The notes below the pieces were generated by a model, which was not told the origin of the DNA, made no database searches, and was given only the letters and a program-made list of their open reading frames with translations. A stretch of 64,000 nt of DNA from Sanguibacter hominis ATCC BAA-789. GTDB lineage: Bacteria > Actinomycetota > Actinomycetes > Actinomycetales > Cellulomonadaceae. Shown piece after piece: positions 1-7,987 of the stretch. The DNA lies in NCBI RefSeq assembly GCF_012396185.1, contig NZ_JAAXOW010000004.1:62001-126000 (forward strand), given 5' to 3'. The stretch's first letter is position 1; each line of letters starts with the position of its first letter. The position numbers and the translations under genes were made by a program.

Positions 1-2
1 TG

Positions 3-749
3 CTCAGCCACGAGTCTGCGGCGCTGCTCTGGGGCCTTCCGCTGTGGCGAAGCCCTGAGCGCGTCCATCTGGTGGTTCGCGAGCGACGGTCCGGACGAGC
101 AGCGCCCGACGTCGCGGGTCACCGGGTGAGCCTCGGCCCCGAGGACCTGAGCAGCCGCGGGGGAGTGACCGTCACGAGTCTTGAGCGGACCGTGCTGGAC
201 CTGGCGTGCCAGCGCCCGACGGTCGAGGGGCTCGTCGTCGCGGACGCGGTTCTAGGGCGCGGCGTCGAGAGAGCTCGGCTCGAAGAGATGACGCACGCAC
301 GCGCGGCAGCCCGCGGGGTTGCGCGTGCGCGCGAGGTGATCGCTCTGGCCGATGGTCTCGCCGAGTCGCCGTGGGAGTCGTTCACACGACTGCACGCGAT
401 CGCCGCTGGGATGCCTCGCCCTCGGCTCCAGGTGCCGATCGCGACGAGGCTCGGCACCTACCGGGCAGACATGGGATGGGACGAGTGGCGCGGACTCATC
501 GAGTTCGACGGGCAGGTGAAGTACGGGGAGCTCGCTGACGGTGACCCGGCGAGGGTGGTCTTCGAGGAGAAGCGGCGTCAGGACGCGATCGAGGAGGCCG
601 GATGGCGATTCAGGAGGGTGACGAGCCGTGACTTTCGGGATCACCGGGCGCTCCACGAGCGGATGAGGAGCCTGGCCCCGGCAGCAGGACGGCGTGACAT
701 GGTGCCGCGCCCTCACCTGCTGCTCCCGGGCCGTTCGTCGAGGTCGTGA
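3..749 (+). CDS. DUF559/AbiEi-like endonuclease-fold protein (5' partial)
   Basis: The reading frame is open from the first bases of the window, with no stop before 749, and residues before the first internal GTG (SHESAALLWGLPLW) already look like family sequence, so the start lies outside the window. The C-terminal third carries IEFDG, then EKRRQ and a GWRFRRVTSRDF segment. This is the pattern of DUF559/Vsr-like PD-(D/E)XK nuclease folds, which in actinobacteria are often fused to an AbiEi-type N-terminal region. The family is common and mostly uncharacterised; substrate and role are unknown. The stop codon overlaps the first unit of the 740-806 repeat array. Confidence 0.6.
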   Translation, partial: LSHESAALLWGLPLWRSPERVHLVVRERRSGRAAPDVAGHRVSLGPEDLSSRGGVTVTSLERTVLDLACQRPTVEGLVVADAVLGRGVERARLEEMTHARAAARGVARAREVIALADGLAESPWESFTRLHAIAAGMPRPRLQVPIATRLGTYRADMGWDEWRGLIEFDGQVKYGELADGDPARVVFEEKRRQDAIEEAGWRFRRVTSRDFRDHRALHERMRSLAPAAGRRDMVPRPHLLLPGRSSRS

Positions 750-806
750 CTTTGCGCCTGAGGTCGTGAGCTTCACCTCACGACCTCGGAACAGAACTCA
801 CGACCT
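740..806. repeat. 20-bp phased array, two forward and two inverted GAGGTCGTGA units
   Basis: The core AGGTCGTGA(G/C) occurs at 741-750 and 761-770, 20 bp apart. Its exact inverse CTCACGACCT occurs at 777-786 and 797-806, again 20 bp apart. The inner pair forms a perfect 10-bp stem with a 6-nt loop (761-786). It lies at the end of the partial upstream gene and could act as a terminator. The forward-forward-inverted-inverted layout resembles the arrays at 6199 and 7988. Confidence 0.75.
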
Positions 807-880
807 CGATACTGACGCTGGGGCGCGTCTCCGAACGCGGGCGGGGCTCACAGTGGGGGAGCGGGGGGTGTGAGGAGAGG

Positions 881-934
881 TTTACTGCCGGGTAACCGCC
901 GGGGTATGGCGTGGAAATCGCGCGGCCATAGCGT
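881..934 (+). promoter_or_regulatory. Candidate GlnR box and leaderless nirB promoter
   Basis: TTTAC at 881-885, six bases, then GTAAC at 892-896 match the actinobacterial GlnR consensus gTnAC-n6-GaAAC at four of five positions in each half. A -10-like TAGCGT sits at 929-934, seven bases before the nirB ATG at 942. The box would then be centred near -53, a usual position for an activator. The match is by eye and the regulator is inferred. Confidence 0.45.
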
Positions 935-941
935 CGCAGAC

Positions 942-3656
942 ATGGACACTTCACCCTCCCAGCCCCAGCCCGACGGCGGCTCGGTCGAGCCCGACGTCGC
1001 CGCACGTCCGCTCACCGGCTCGACCGCGGCCGCGCTGCCTGCGGAGGCCGCCGCCGCGGCGTCCCAGGTCAGCGCCCCCCGGCGGGTCGTGGTGGTCGGC
1101 GGTGGGATGGTCGCGCAGCGGTTCGTCGAGGCGCTACGCGACCGGGACGACGCCGGACGCCACCACGTCACGGTCCTCGCCGAGGAGCCGCGCGCGCCCT
1201 ACGACCGTGTCGCGCTGACGTCGTACTTCTCGGGCCGTGACCCTGAGGACCTTGCGCTCGGCGACCCCGCGTTGTGGCAGGACCCGCTCGTCCGGCTCGT
1301 GCGCGGGGACGCGGTGACGCAGGTGGACCGCGACGCGAGGACGGTCACGACTGCCACGGGCCGCACGTTCCCATACGACGAGCTGGTCCTCGCGACCGGC
1401 TCCGACGCCGCGGTCCCGCCGATCGAGGGCAGCGACCTGCCGGGCGTGTTCGTGTACCGCACGATCGACGACGTCGCGGCGCTGCGCGGCTGGGTCGAGG
1501 CGCGTGCGGCGGCGGCGAGCCGGCCCGTGCGGGGCGCGGTGATCGGCGGCGGCCTGCTCGGCCTCGAGGCGGCCGGCGCGCTCAAGGCGCTCGGCGCGCA
1601 GGCGACGGTCGTCCAGTTCGGCACCCATCTCATGAGCGCGCAGGTCGACCTCGGTGGTGGTGAGGCGTTGCGCCGCCTCATCAACAGCCTCGGGGTGGCG
1701 GTGCGCGTCAGCACGGCGACGCAGCGGATGCGTCCGTCGCGGCGGACGGGCGCCGTCGGTCGCCTCGACTTCGCGGACGGCGGCCGGCTCGACGTCGACG
1801 TCGTCGTCCTCGCGACGGGTGTGCGGCCCCGTGACGAGCTCGGGCGTGCGATGGGCCTGGAGATCGGCGCGCGGGGCGGCGTCGTCGTCGATGACGCGTG
1901 CCGCACCGCGGCGCAGAACGTGTGGGCGATCGGCGAGGTCGCGTGCATCCAGGGAGCGTGCATCGGCCTGGTGGCGCCGGGGTACGCGATGGCGGAGGTC
2001 GTCGTCGACCGTCTGCTGGGCGGCGCGGCGACGTTCCCGGGTGCGGACACGGCGACGAAGCTCAAGCTGGCGGGGGTCGACGTCGCGTCGTGGGGCGACG
2101 CGTTCGGCTCGACGCCGGGCTCGATGGAGGTCGTGTGGGCGGACCCGGTCGGCGGCGTCTACAAGAAGCTCGTGCTCGCGGACGACGCGCGCACCCTCCT
2201 CGGCGGCGTGCTCGTCGGTGACGCGACGGCGTACGCGAGCCTGCGGCCGATGCTCGGCCGTGCCTTGCCGGGCGACCCGGCGGCGTTCCTCCTGCCGGAG
2301 GGCGGCGCGGGCGCGCCCGACCTCGAGCTGCCTGACGACGCGGGCGTGTGCTCGTGCAACAACGTCTCCGCGGGCACGGTGCGCGCGGCGGTCACGGAGC
2401 ACGGCTGCACGGACCTGGCGGGGGTCAAGGCGTGCACCCGCGCGGGCACGAGCTGCGGCTCGTGCCTGCCGCTCGTGAAGAAGCTCATGACGGCGGAGCT
2501 CGCGAAGTCCGGCGTGGAGGTGTCGAACGCGCTCTGCGAGCACTTCGACCTGTCGCGTGCGCAGCTGTACGACGCCGTCCGTGTGGCGGGCCTGACGTCG
2601 TTCAGCGAGGTGGTCGCGCGGTTCGGGACGGCCGAGGCGGGTCGCGGCTGCGACATCTGCAAGCCGGTGGTCGCGTCGATCTTGTCGACGGTCGCTCCGG
2701 CGCACGTGCTCGACGGTGAGCGTGCGACGCTCCAGGACACGAACGACCACGTCATGGCGAACATGCAGAAGGACGGCACGTACTCGGTGGTCCCGCGCAT
2801 CCCGGGCGGGGAGATCACGCCGGAGGGGTTGCTCGTGATCGGGCAGGTTGCGAAGGACTTCGGGCTGTACACGAAGATCACGGGCGGTCAGCGGATCGAT
2901 ATGTTCGGTGCGCGGATCGACCAGCTGCCGGGGATCTGGCAGCGGCTCGTCGACGCGGGCTTCGAGTCGGGCCACGCGTACGGCAAGTCGTTGCGCACGG
3001 TGAAGTCGTGCGTCGGGTCGACGTGGTGCCGGTTCGGTGTGCAGGACTCGGTGGGGCTCGCGGTGGATCTCGAGCTGCGGTACCGGGGCCTGCGGTCGCC
3101 TCACAAGATCAAGCTCGGGGTGTCGGGCTGCGCGCGGGAGTGCGCGGAGGCTCGTGGCAAGGACGTCGGGGTGATCGCGACGGACAACGGCTGGAACGTG
3201 TACGTCGGCGGCAACGGTGGCTTCACGCCGAAGCATGCGGTGCTCCTCGCGGAGGACCTGTCGACCGAGGATCTGGTGCGCACGATCGACCGGTTCCTCA
3301 TGTACTACATCCGCACCGCGGACCGGTTGCAGCGCACGGCCGCGTGGGTGGCCGACTACGAGGGTGGCGTCGACGCGATCCGCGCCGTGGTCCTGGAGGA
3401 CTCGCTCGGCATCTGTGCCGACCTGGACGCTGCGATGGCGTTGCACCTCGAGTCGTACGAGGACGAGTGGGCGGCGACCCTCGCGGACCCGGACAAGCTG
3501 CGGCACTTCCGCAGCTTCGTCAACGCTCCTGACGAGCACGACCGCACGCTCGCGTACGTCGCGGAGCGGGGGCAGGCGCGCCCGGCGACGGCGGCCGAGC
3601 GCGCGGGTGCGGGCCCTGTCCTTGTTGCCGGAACCACCTTGGAGGTCCGCTCATGA
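942..3656 (+). CDS. nirB: Assimilatory nitrite reductase [NAD(P)H], large subunit
   Basis: Reduces nitrite to ammonium in the cytoplasm, with NirD. The 904-residue protein has a low-complexity N-terminal extension of about 45 residues. Then come an FAD/NAD(P)H module opening with VVVVGGGM (about 49-56), a BFD-type [2Fe-2S] region with Cys 470, 472, 505 and 508, and a second CDIC motif. The C-terminal siroheme/[4Fe-4S] domain has Cys 690 and 696 (CVGSTWC) and Cys 730 and 734 (GCAREC). All expected cluster ligands are present. A GTG at 870 is in frame, but ATG 942 is preferred because TAGCGT lies seven bases upstream, a leaderless arrangement seen throughout the window. The stop overlaps the nirD start by 4 bp. 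Confidence 0.95.
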   Translation: MDTSPSQPQPDGGSVEPDVAARPLTGSTAAALPAEAAAAASQVSAPRRVVVVGGGMVAQRFVEALRDRDDAGRHHVTVLAEEPRAPYDRVALTSYFSGRDPEDLALGDPALWQDPLVRLVRGDAVTQVDRDARTVTTATGRTFPYDELVLATGSDAAVPPIEGSDLPGVFVYRTIDDVAALRGWVEARAAAASRPVRGAVIGGGLLGLEAAGALKALGAQATVVQFGTHLMSAQVDLGGGEALRRLINSLGVAVRVSTATQRMRPSRRTGAVGRLDFADGGRLDVDVVVLATGVRPRDELGRAMGLEIGARGGVVVDDACRTAAQNVWAIGEVACIQGACIGLVAPGYAMAEVVVDRLLGGAATFPGADTATKLKLAGVDVASWGDAFGSTPGSMEVVWADPVGGVYKKLVLADDARTLLGGVLVGDATAYASLRPMLGRALPGDPAAFLLPEGGAGAPDLELPDDAGVCSCNNVSAGTVRAAVTEHGCTDLAGVKACTRAGTSCGSCLPLVKKLMTAELAKSGVEVSNALCEHFDLSRAQLYDAVRVAGLTSFSEVVARFGTAEAGRGCDICKPVVASILSTVAPAHVLDGERATLQDTNDHVMANMQKDGTYSVVPRIPGGEITPEGLLVIGQVAKDFGLYTKITGGQRIDMFGARIDQLPGIWQRLVDAGFESGHAYGKSLRTVKSCVGSTWCRFGVQDSVGLAVDLELRYRGLRSPHKIKLGVSGCARECAEARGKDVGVIATDNGWNVYVGGNGGFTPKHAVLLAEDLSTEDLVRTIDRFLMYYIRTADRLQRTAAWVADYEGGVDAIRAVVLEDSLGICADLDAAMALHLESYEDEWAATLADPDKLRHFRSFVNAPDEHDRTLAYVAERGQARPATAAERAGAGPVLVAGTTLEVRS

Positions 3657-4090
3657 CCCGCAGCCCGGCACTCACCGCCGCGATCCCCGACGCCGCGGCG
3701 CCCGACGCCGCGACGCCCGCCGCGATCCCCGACGCGTGGCTCCCGGTCTGCGCGCTCGCGGACCTCGCGGTCGAGCGCGGCGCGGTGGCACTCGTGGACG
3801 GCGAGCAGGTCGCCCTCTTCCGGCTGCTCGACGACACGGTCCTCGCCGTGCAGCAGCACGAGCCCCACACGCAGGCGATGGTCATGTCGCGGGGCATCGT
3901 CGGGACGCGCGGCGGCCGCCCGGTCGTCACGTCGCCGCTCTACAAGCAGGTGTTCGACCTGTCGTCGGGCGAGTGCCTCGACACGACGAAGGGCGAGCGC
4001 GTCGCTCTCATGACGTGGCAGGTCGAGGTGCGCGACGGCGTCGTGCACCTCGGGGCCGCGCACGACCCCGGCGCGAGGGCCGCGGCGTGA
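3653..4090 (+). CDS. nirD: Nitrite reductase small subunit, Rieske-like
   Basis: Partner subunit of NirB, 145 residues. The Rieske-like core covers about residues 30-135, and the C-X-H/C-X2-H cluster ligands of true Rieske proteins are replaced (QQHEPH, SPLYKQ). That is normal for NirD, which keeps the fold without the iron-sulfur centre. The first 28 residues are an Ala/Pro/Asp-rich stretch with a repeated IPDA motif. ATG 3653 overlaps the nirB stop (ATGA) and the stop overlaps the cobA GTG, so nirB-nirD-cobA are probably translationally coupled. Confidence 0.93.
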   Translation: MTRSPALTAAIPDAAAPDAATPAAIPDAWLPVCALADLAVERGAVALVDGEQVALFRLLDDTVLAVQQHEPHTQAMVMSRGIVGTRGGRPVVTSPLYKQVFDLSSGECLDTTKGERVALMTWQVEVRDGVVHLGAAHDPGARAAA

Positions 4091-4956
4091 GCGTGCCGGG
4101 CGCGGTCGTGCTCGTCGGTGGCGGCCCTGGGGCGGCCGACCTGATGACGGTGCGCGCGCGGCGCGCGCTGTTCTCCGCGGACGTGGTCGTGGCGGACCGG
4201 CTGGGCCCGACGTCGGTGCTCGCGGACCTGCCGTCGCGCGTGCGCGTGATCGACGTCGGCAAGCGCCCGGGTGCGCACCCGGTGCCGCAGGCGCGCATCA
4301 ACGAGATCCTCGTCGCGGAGGCGATCGCGGGGAACCGCGTCGTGCGGCTCAAGGGCGGCGACCCGTTCCTGTTCGGCCGTGGGGGCGAGGAGGTGGCGGC
4401 GTGCCGCGCTCGCGGGATCGCGGTCGAGGTCGTGCCGGGCGTGTCGAGCGCGCTCGCGGCTCCCGCGGCGGCGTGCGTGCCGGTCACCCATCGCGGGACG
4501 GCGTCGGCGCTGCTCGTCGTGCAGGGGCACGACGCGCTGCCTGGGCTCGCGGTCCAGGCGGTCGTGACGCGGGCCGCGACGGTCGCGATCCTCATGGGTG
4601 TGGCGCGGCTCGCGGAGCACGTGGCAGTCCTGCTCGCCGCCGGGGCGAGCCCGACGACGCCGGTCGCCGTCGTCGAGCAGGCGACGACTGACGACGAGCG
4701 CACGACCTTCACGACGCTCGAGCGGGTCGTGCGGACGTGCGCGGAGGCCGGGGTGCGCTCGCCTGCCGTCGTCGTGCTCGGCGACGTCGCGGACCCGGCG
4801 CTGCTGGGGCTCGACCTGCACGCGCTCGACGTGCCGATCGCGCACGAGGTCGCGGCCGACGCTGCGGGTGCGGACACCTCGGCACCGTCCGGCGCGCCCG
4901 CGTACGCTCCTCACGTGGACGCTGCAGCCCGCGAGGCCGAGGTGGCCTACGCATGA
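4087..4956 (+). CDS. cobA: Uroporphyrinogen-III C-methyltransferase (SUMT)
   Basis: Methylates uroporphyrinogen III twice with SAM to give precorrin-2, the precursor of siroheme needed by NirB. The 289-residue protein has the SUMT motifs in order: GGGPGAAD near the start, VVRLKGGDPFLFGRGGEE, EVVPGVSSALA, PVTHRG and ILMGV. It lacks the CysG N-terminal oxidase/ferrochelatase half, so siroheme completion must be encoded elsewhere. The start is GTG 4087, overlapping the nirD stop; GTG 4093 is a close alternative. The stop overlaps the next ATG. About 35 C-terminal residues are Ala-rich and look non-conserved. Confidence 0.92.
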   Translation: MSVPGAVVLVGGGPGAADLMTVRARRALFSADVVVADRLGPTSVLADLPSRVRVIDVGKRPGAHPVPQARINEILVAEAIAGNRVVRLKGGDPFLFGRGGEEVAACRARGIAVEVVPGVSSALAAPAAACVPVTHRGTASALLVVQGHDALPGLAVQAVVTRAATVAILMGVARLAEHVAVLLAAGASPTTPVAVVEQATTDDERTTFTTLERVVRTCAEAGVRSPAVVVLGDVADPALLGLDLHALDVPIAHEVAADAAGADTSAPSGAPAYAPHVDAAAREAEVAYA

Positions 4957-6167
4957 CGACGCCGAGCACGGCCCCCGAAGCCGCGCCGGACACCGGTGCC
5001 GCCGTGGGCGGCGCCGCACCCGCCCGAGCCCTTGCCGCGCAGCCGGCGCTCGACCCGGTGCTCGCGGGCCTGACGGTCCTGATCACGGCAGACCGGCGCT
5101 CGACCGAGCTGCGGGCGGCTCTCGAGCGGCGTGGCGCGATCATCCGGCACGCCCCGGCGATGCGGATCATCCCGCACGAGTACGACACGGAGCTCGTCGC
5201 AGCGACGCGCGCCCTCCTCGCCGAGCCGCCGAGCACGGTCGTCGCGACGACGGGCATCGGCTTCCGGGCGTGGATCGAGGCGGCCGACGCGGCCGGGCTG
5301 GCCGACGACCTGCACGCGCTGCTCGACCGAGCGCGACTGATCGCCCGCGGCCCGAAGGCTCGCGGAGCGATCCAGGCCGCTGGCCTCACGGCCGACTGGG
5401 TGGCCGAGTCCGAGACGAGCGCCGAGATCCTCGACCTGCTGCTGACCGAGGGCGTGGCGGGGGAGCGGATCGCGATCCAGCAGCACGGGTCGGGCGCGGA
5501 CCAGCTCGACGTCGAGCTGGCCGCGGCGGGCGCTGACGTGCGCAACCTCGTCGTCTACCGGTGGGGCCCGCCCGCGGACCCGCAGGCTGTGGTCGAGTCC
5601 GTGCGTGCGGCGGCGCTCGGTGAGGTCGACGCCGTCGTCTTCACGTCGGCGCCCGGCGCGTTCGCGTGGCTCGAGGTGGTCGACCGTGAAGGCGTCGGGC
5701 AGGCGCTCGCGGCACGCTTCGCCGACCGTTCGCTCGTGGCTGCCGCTGTCGGGCCGGTCACGGCGGCTCCGCTCGAGGCGCGCGGCATCGTCCCGATCGT
5801 GCCGGAGCGCGCTCGCCTCGGCGCGCTCGTCCGCGCTCTCGTGAGCCACTACGAGGAGGACCGCACGACGCAGGTCGGGACCGTCGCAGGCTGCCTGCAG
5901 GTCAGGTCGCGCGCTGCGCTGCTCGACGGTCACGTGCTGCCGCTGTCGCCCGCGACCCTCGAGGTGCTTCGCGTCCTCGCCGCCCGGGCGGGCGACGTCG
6001 TCACGCGCGCCGAGCTGCTCCAGGTGCTTCCCGGTCTCTCCGAGGACCCGCACACGGCGGAGGTGGCGGTCGCGCGCCTGCGTGACGCCGTCGCGCAGCA
6101 CGCGCCCGACGCCCGCGCGCTCGTCCAGACGGTCGTCAAGCGCGGGTACCGGCTCGCGACTGCTTGA
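4953..6167 (+). CDS. nnaR: HemD-domain / winged-helix regulator (NnaR-like)
   Basis: 404 residues. After an Ala/Pro-rich leader, residues of about 40-310 form a uroporphyrinogen-III synthase-like domain (TTGIGFRAWIEAAD, ESETSAEIL, QQHGSGADQL). The last 80 or so form an OmpR/PhoB-type winged helix (PLSPATLEVLRVLAARAGDVVTR through a KRGYRLATA end). This fusion is known in actinobacteria as NnaR, a co-activator with GlnR of nitrate/nitrite assimilation genes; the HemD half is thought to be regulatory. Its place as the last gene of the nir operon, overlapping cobA by 4 bp, supports that role. Whether the HemD half is still catalytic cannot be told from the sequence. Confidence 0.85.
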   Translation: MTTPSTAPEAAPDTGAAVGGAAPARALAAQPALDPVLAGLTVLITADRRSTELRAALERRGAIIRHAPAMRIIPHEYDTELVAATRALLAEPPSTVVATTGIGFRAWIEAADAAGLADDLHALLDRARLIARGPKARGAIQAAGLTADWVAESETSAEILDLLLTEGVAGERIAIQQHGSGADQLDVELAAAGADVRNLVVYRWGPPADPQAVVESVRAAALGEVDAVVFTSAPGAFAWLEVVDREGVGQALAARFADRSLVAAAVGPVTAAPLEARGIVPIVPERARLGALVRALVSHYEEDRTTQVGTVAGCLQVRSRAALLDGHVLPLSPATLEVLRVLAARAGDVVTRAELLQVLPGLSEDPHTAEVAVARLRDAVAQHAPDARALVQTVVKRGYRLATA

Positions 6168-6198
6168 CCGGCGCGGGCCGCGCCTCCGACCGTCCCGC

Positions 6199-6293
6199 GA
6201 GACAGGCCCTCCCACGCGAGGTAGTCACTCCCACGCGAGGTAGGCCCGTGCAGGGCCCGATCTCGCGCGCAGACCCCTACCTCGGCGGCGGGG
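6199..6293. repeat. Exact 19-bp phased array A (three forward, two inverted units)
   Basis: Units start at 6199, 6218 and 6237 (cores gagacaggc, gaggtagtc, gaggtaggc) and then, still in 19-bp phase, inverted units at 6256 and 6275 (cores cccgatctc, ccctacctc). The forward half can pair with the inverted half. It lies between the nnaR-like stop and the end of the convergent mutarotase gene, and is homologous in sequence and layout to the array at 7988. Confidence 0.8.
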
Positions 6294-6315
6294 AGGGGCG
6301 TCTCCGGGTGCGCGG

Positions 6316-7206
6316 TCAGCCGACCGAGAGGCGCGTGGTGATCGTGCGTGTCTCGCCGGGCTCGACCGTGAGCGTGTCGTCGAGAGCGTTCGCCGTCTCG
6401 ACGCAGAGGAAGCCGGTCCAGCCGTCGTCGGGCACGTCCGCCATCGCGGCGGCCTTCGCGACCCACGGGTTCCACACGACGGTCGACCGCGACCCGGACT
6501 TCGCGACCGTCACGGTGGGCCGGCCGCTCTCGACGACCTGCGTCGTCGCGCCGGTGCCGGTGTAGACGCGGTCGGTCTCGCGGTCTAGCGTCACGGGGCC
6601 GACCTGCACGCGGACGTCGTCGGCGACCTTGTCCACGTACGTCGCGCCGTCGAGCCCTGTGACGATCGCGCGGCGCACGTCGCCCACCGCGAGGTAGGTG
6701 TGCAGCGCCTCCGAGACGGCGAACGTCGTCCCGCCCGTGTTCGTCACGGCGAGCGACAGGGACAGCTCGCGCCCGACGACGAGCCGCACGCGTGCCTCGA
6801 ACGGGTGCGGCCACACGCTCGTGAGCGCGGGGTCGACGTCCTGCTCGGTGAGCGCGAGCGTCACGGCGACGCCGCCGGGGTGGGCGTCGTCGTCGGGCAG
6901 GTCTGTCGCCTCGACGAGGCGCCACACGGACGTGCGCGCGAAGCCGTGCGCGGGCCCCGTCCCCGACGGGTGCGGGCCGAACCACGGGAAGCACAGCGGC
7001 ACGCCGCCGCGGATCGCCGCGCCAGGCGTGTACGCGGAGCGCGGGGACACCCACAGCACGTCCGCGCCGTCCGCTGGCACCCACGAGACGAGGTGCGCGC
7101 CGTACGTGTGCAGGCGCGCGGTGCCCGACGGCGTCTCGATGACGAGCAGCTCGGCGTCGCCCACGCCCGGTTCCACGTGGACGGACGGCGGCAGCGTGAC
7201 GGGCAT
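6316..7206 (-). CDS. D-hexose-6-phosphate mutarotase / aldose 1-epimerase family
   Basis: 296 residues of the aldose-1-epimerase superfamily, which interconverts alpha and beta anomers of hexose (6-phosphate). Family landmarks are GGVPLCFPWFGP, GPAHGFAR with the catalytic His, VSEALHTYL and the C-terminal VETANA with the likely catalytic Glu. The combination of GGVP and WFGPH favours the YeaD-like hexose-6-phosphate group over galactose mutarotases. The ATG at 7206 has a strong AGGAGG five bases upstream; an in-frame start 13 codons earlier lacks this. It stands alone, convergent with the nir operon. Confidence 0.88.
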   Translation of the reverse strand: MPVTLPPSVHVEPGVGDAELLVIETPSGTARLHTYGAHLVSWVPADGADVLWVSPRSAYTPGAAIRGGVPLCFPWFGPHPSGTGPAHGFARTSVWRLVEATDLPDDDAHPGGVAVTLALTEQDVDPALTSVWPHPFEARVRLVVGRELSLSLAVTNTGGTTFAVSEALHTYLAVGDVRRAIVTGLDGATYVDKVADDVRVQVGPVTLDRETDRVYTGTGATTQVVESGRPTVTVAKSGSRSTVVWNPWVAKAAAMADVPDDGWTGFLCVETANALDDTLTVEPGETRTITTRLSVG

Positions 7207-7347
7207 GGGTCCTCCTGGAGGGGGCGTCGTGGTGCAGACCTGCACGGCGCCATCGTCCCAGGACCGGGCCGGGGTGGCGAGGCTGTCCGCGGCCCGCTGG
7301 CTTCAATGCCGTTGACGTGCACGAACGTGCCTGGGAAGACTCGCGCC

Positions 7348-7950
7348 ATGACAGTCCCGCGGCACACCGACCGCCTCACCCTGCGCTCGTTCACCCCGCA
7401 CGACGGGCCCGCGCTGCACGGCTATCTCTCCCAGCCACGCGCGGTCGAGTTCGAGCCGTACGGCGTCTTCACCCTCGAGGACGCGGTCACGGCGGCGGCC
7501 GCACGAGCGCAGGACCCGGCGTTCCTGGCGGTGTGCGTGCGCGACGACGACCGGCTGATCGGCAACCTCTACGTCGCCCCGCACGCGCACCCGGACTGGG
7601 CGACGTGGGAGATCGGCTACGTGTTCGACCCTCGTGAATGGGGGCACGGGTACGCGACCGAGGCGTGCCGGGCGCTGCTCGAGGAGCTGTTCGTCGAGCG
7701 GCGTGCGCACCGCGTCGTCGCGCGCTGCAACCCGCTGAACACGCGGTCGTGGGAGCTGCTCGAACGGCTCGGCATGCGGCGTGAGGCGCACATGCTCGCC
7801 GCCGCGAGCTTCGCGGTGGCCGACCACGGGAGCCGCGTGTGGCACGACACGTTCCAGTACGCGCTGCTCGCCCACGAGTGGGCGTCCGCCGCGGGCGGGC
7901 CGACCGCCGCGAGCGGGCCGACCGCCCCGAGCGGGCCGACCGCCGCGTAG
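7348..7950 (+). CDS. GNAT-family N-acetyltransferase (RimJ/RimL-like)
   Basis: 200 residues. It opens with the RimJ-like TDRLTLRSFTPHD, followed by EIGYVFDPREWGHGYATEACRALL (acetyl-CoA-binding motif A region), CNPLNTRSWELLERLGMRRE and a WHDTFQYALLAHEW end. It probably transfers acetyl from acetyl-CoA to an N-terminus or small molecule; the substrate is unknown. The last 18 residues are three repeats of GPTA(A/P)S-type sequence encoded by an 18-bp tandem repeat, beyond the fold. No Shine-Dalgarno is seen; TTGACG at 7312-7317 could be a -35 for a leaderless start. Confidence 0.88.
   Translation: MTVPRHTDRLTLRSFTPHDGPALHGYLSQPRAVEFEPYGVFTLEDAVTAAAARAQDPAFLAVCVRDDDRLIGNLYVAPHAHPDWATWEIGYVFDPREWGHGYATEACRALLEELFVERRAHRVVARCNPLNTRSWELLERLGMRREAHMLAAASFAVADHGSRVWHDTFQYALLAHEWASAAGGPTAASGPTAPSGPTAA
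7891..7944 (+). repeat. 18-bp tandem repeat, three copies, in frame at the end of the acetyltransferase gene
   Basis: Copies at 7891-7908, 7909-7926 and 7927-7944 share the core gcgggccgaccgcc and differ only in the first four bases. They encode the repeated GPTA(A/P)S tail. A perfect 16-bp palindrome follows at 7953-7968, just after the stop. Confidence 0.85.
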
Positions 7951-7987
7951 GTCCGTCCGCGCGGACGGCCGCCCGCGCTGCCCTCGC

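Noticed and set aside
1134-3539. 801-codon open frame antisense to nirB
   Set aside because: Arg/His/Asp-rich composition, no domain, exactly opposite a confidently identified gene; a usual artefact of very high G+C.
3653-4090. NirD lacking Rieske cluster ligands as a defect
   Set aside because: Loss of the cluster ligands is normal for the NirD family.
4947-6215. 422-codon antisense frame opposite the NnaR-like gene
   Set aside because: Same artefact; the plus strand has clear HemD and winged-helix motifs.
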